A DNA stretch of 64,000 nucleotides from Fusarium oxysporum f. sp. lycopersici 4287. Taxonomy: Eukaryota > Ascomycota > Sordariomycetes > Hypocreales > Nectriaceae. A program made the position numbers and the translations under genes. The notes below the pieces were generated by a model, which was not told the DNA's origin, did no database searches, and saw nothing but the letters and a program-made list of their open reading frames with translations. Positions 63,545 to 64,000 of the stretch are shown one piece after another. Position 1 is the first letter of the stretch. The number at the start of each line of letters is the position of its first letter. Location of the stretch: contig NC_030995.1 in NCBI RefSeq assembly GCF_000149955.1, forward strand, positions 2,493,548 through 2,557,547. Reading direction: 5' to 3'.

Positions 63545-64000
63545 ATGCATCGACGTTTCAAAGCATGGATGAACTCCAAACGTCACAGTCGCCAACGCAC
63601 CCCTCAAGACCCTGAAATGCCACGGCTTCCCAATCCGCGACCATACACTTTGACACCATCACCATCGCAAGAGCAAATTACAACATTATCAGAAACGGTC
63701 CCCTTCTTCAGATTGCCCCTCGAACTCCGACGAAAGATTCTAATTCATGCATTCGGCAACCGCACAGTTCACATGGATCTCGCTTTAACCCATCCATTGC
63801 GTGAACCGCTAAACGAAGAAAGATCTTGCTACAGATCCACAAACCCTGCTCACAGGTTTGATCAAGAGGCTGGACATCTATGGCCATATACAAAAGAGAA
63901 CTTGGGTCTAGACAGAAGTCGGCCCAAGTACTGGCAGTGGAGAGGCTGTGTGTGCCATCGCCTCCCACCGCCTCGGTTCAAGATTACTCTGGACTTCCAC
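63545..64000 (+). CDS. DUF7730-like fungal protein, copy 2 (3' end outside window)
   Basis: The first 152 residues are present. It shares the layout of copy 1: a basic start, PRLPNPRPYTLTPSPS, then FRLPLELRRKILIHAFGNRT and YWQWRGCVCHRLPPP. The frame is open to the window edge, where the intron and second exon are expected beyond. The first residues (MHRRFKAWMNSKRHSRQR) are more basic than in copy 1. Function unknown. Confidence 0.75.
   Translation, partial: MHRRFKAWMNSKRHSRQRTPQDPEMPRLPNPRPYTLTPSPSQEQITTLSETVPFFRLPLELRRKILIHAFGNRTVHMDLALTHPLREPLNEERSCYRSTNPAHRFDQEAGHLWPYTKENLGLDRSRPKYWQWRGCVCHRLPPPRFKITLDFH

Overview
The window looks like a stretch of a filamentous ascomycete genome, most likely Fusarium or a close hypocrealean relative. 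The reasons are short 45-113 bp introns with GT..AG ends, dense Zn2Cys6 regulators, and a HET-domain gene, a NACHT-ankyrin gene, a CorA-like gene and LysM-type genes of kinds typical of such fungi. Two related copies near 58.3-58.5 kb differ only by C-to-T/G-to-A type changes, the mark of repeat-induced point mutation (RIP). Splice models were built by hand from reading frames and splice sites. Product names are family-level judgements from visible motifs; no database search was run.

Layout. 0-3 kb: the 3' end of a sugar/H+ symporter followed by a MalR/AmyR-like regulator. 3-7.3 kb: a divergent pair made of a NACHT-ankyrin NLR (minus) and a small protein with a STAND/Helo-like N-terminal domain (plus). 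7.7-19.4 kb: small hypothetical genes, an Hsp31/DJ-1 gene, two Zn2Cys6 regulators, a decayed aminoglycoside-phosphotransferase-like gene, an eight-exon MFS drug-type transporter and an orphan PD-(D/E)XK-like protein. 19.5-27.1 kb: a CorA-like membrane protein, a large regulator with a split zinc cluster and an acetate-permease-family gene with a tandem repeat upstream. 28.9-34.7 kb: a divergent dehydrogenase/regulator pair and a membrane sulfatase. 34.7-50 kb: a gene-poor stretch, a three-exon small conserved gene, an APH-fold kinase, a secreted Lys/Pro/His repeat protein, a HET gene, a small secreted cysteine-rich protein, and DUF4385-like and GNAT genes. 50.7-64 kb: a broken SGNH hydrolase, a TPR-CHAT gene between AT-rich RIP-marked DNA, a decayed LysM gene and two tandem paralogues of a fungal DUF7730-like family.

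Functional reading. Three separate loci are of kinds used in fungal non-self recognition and regulated cell death: the NLR/effector pair, the HET protein and the TPR-CHAT protein. The strongest candidate for an undescribed system is the divergent pair at 2952-7337. A 14-residue segment at the very N-terminus of the NLR resembles a 14-residue segment at the very C-terminus of the neighbouring small protein. This is the gene layout of amyloid-signalling NLR/effector pairs such as NWD2/HET-S. Five Zn2Cys6 regulators, two transporters, a dehydrogenase and the acetate-permease-like gene suggest several small catabolic or stress modules. No PKS, NRPS or terpene-synthase core gene is present.
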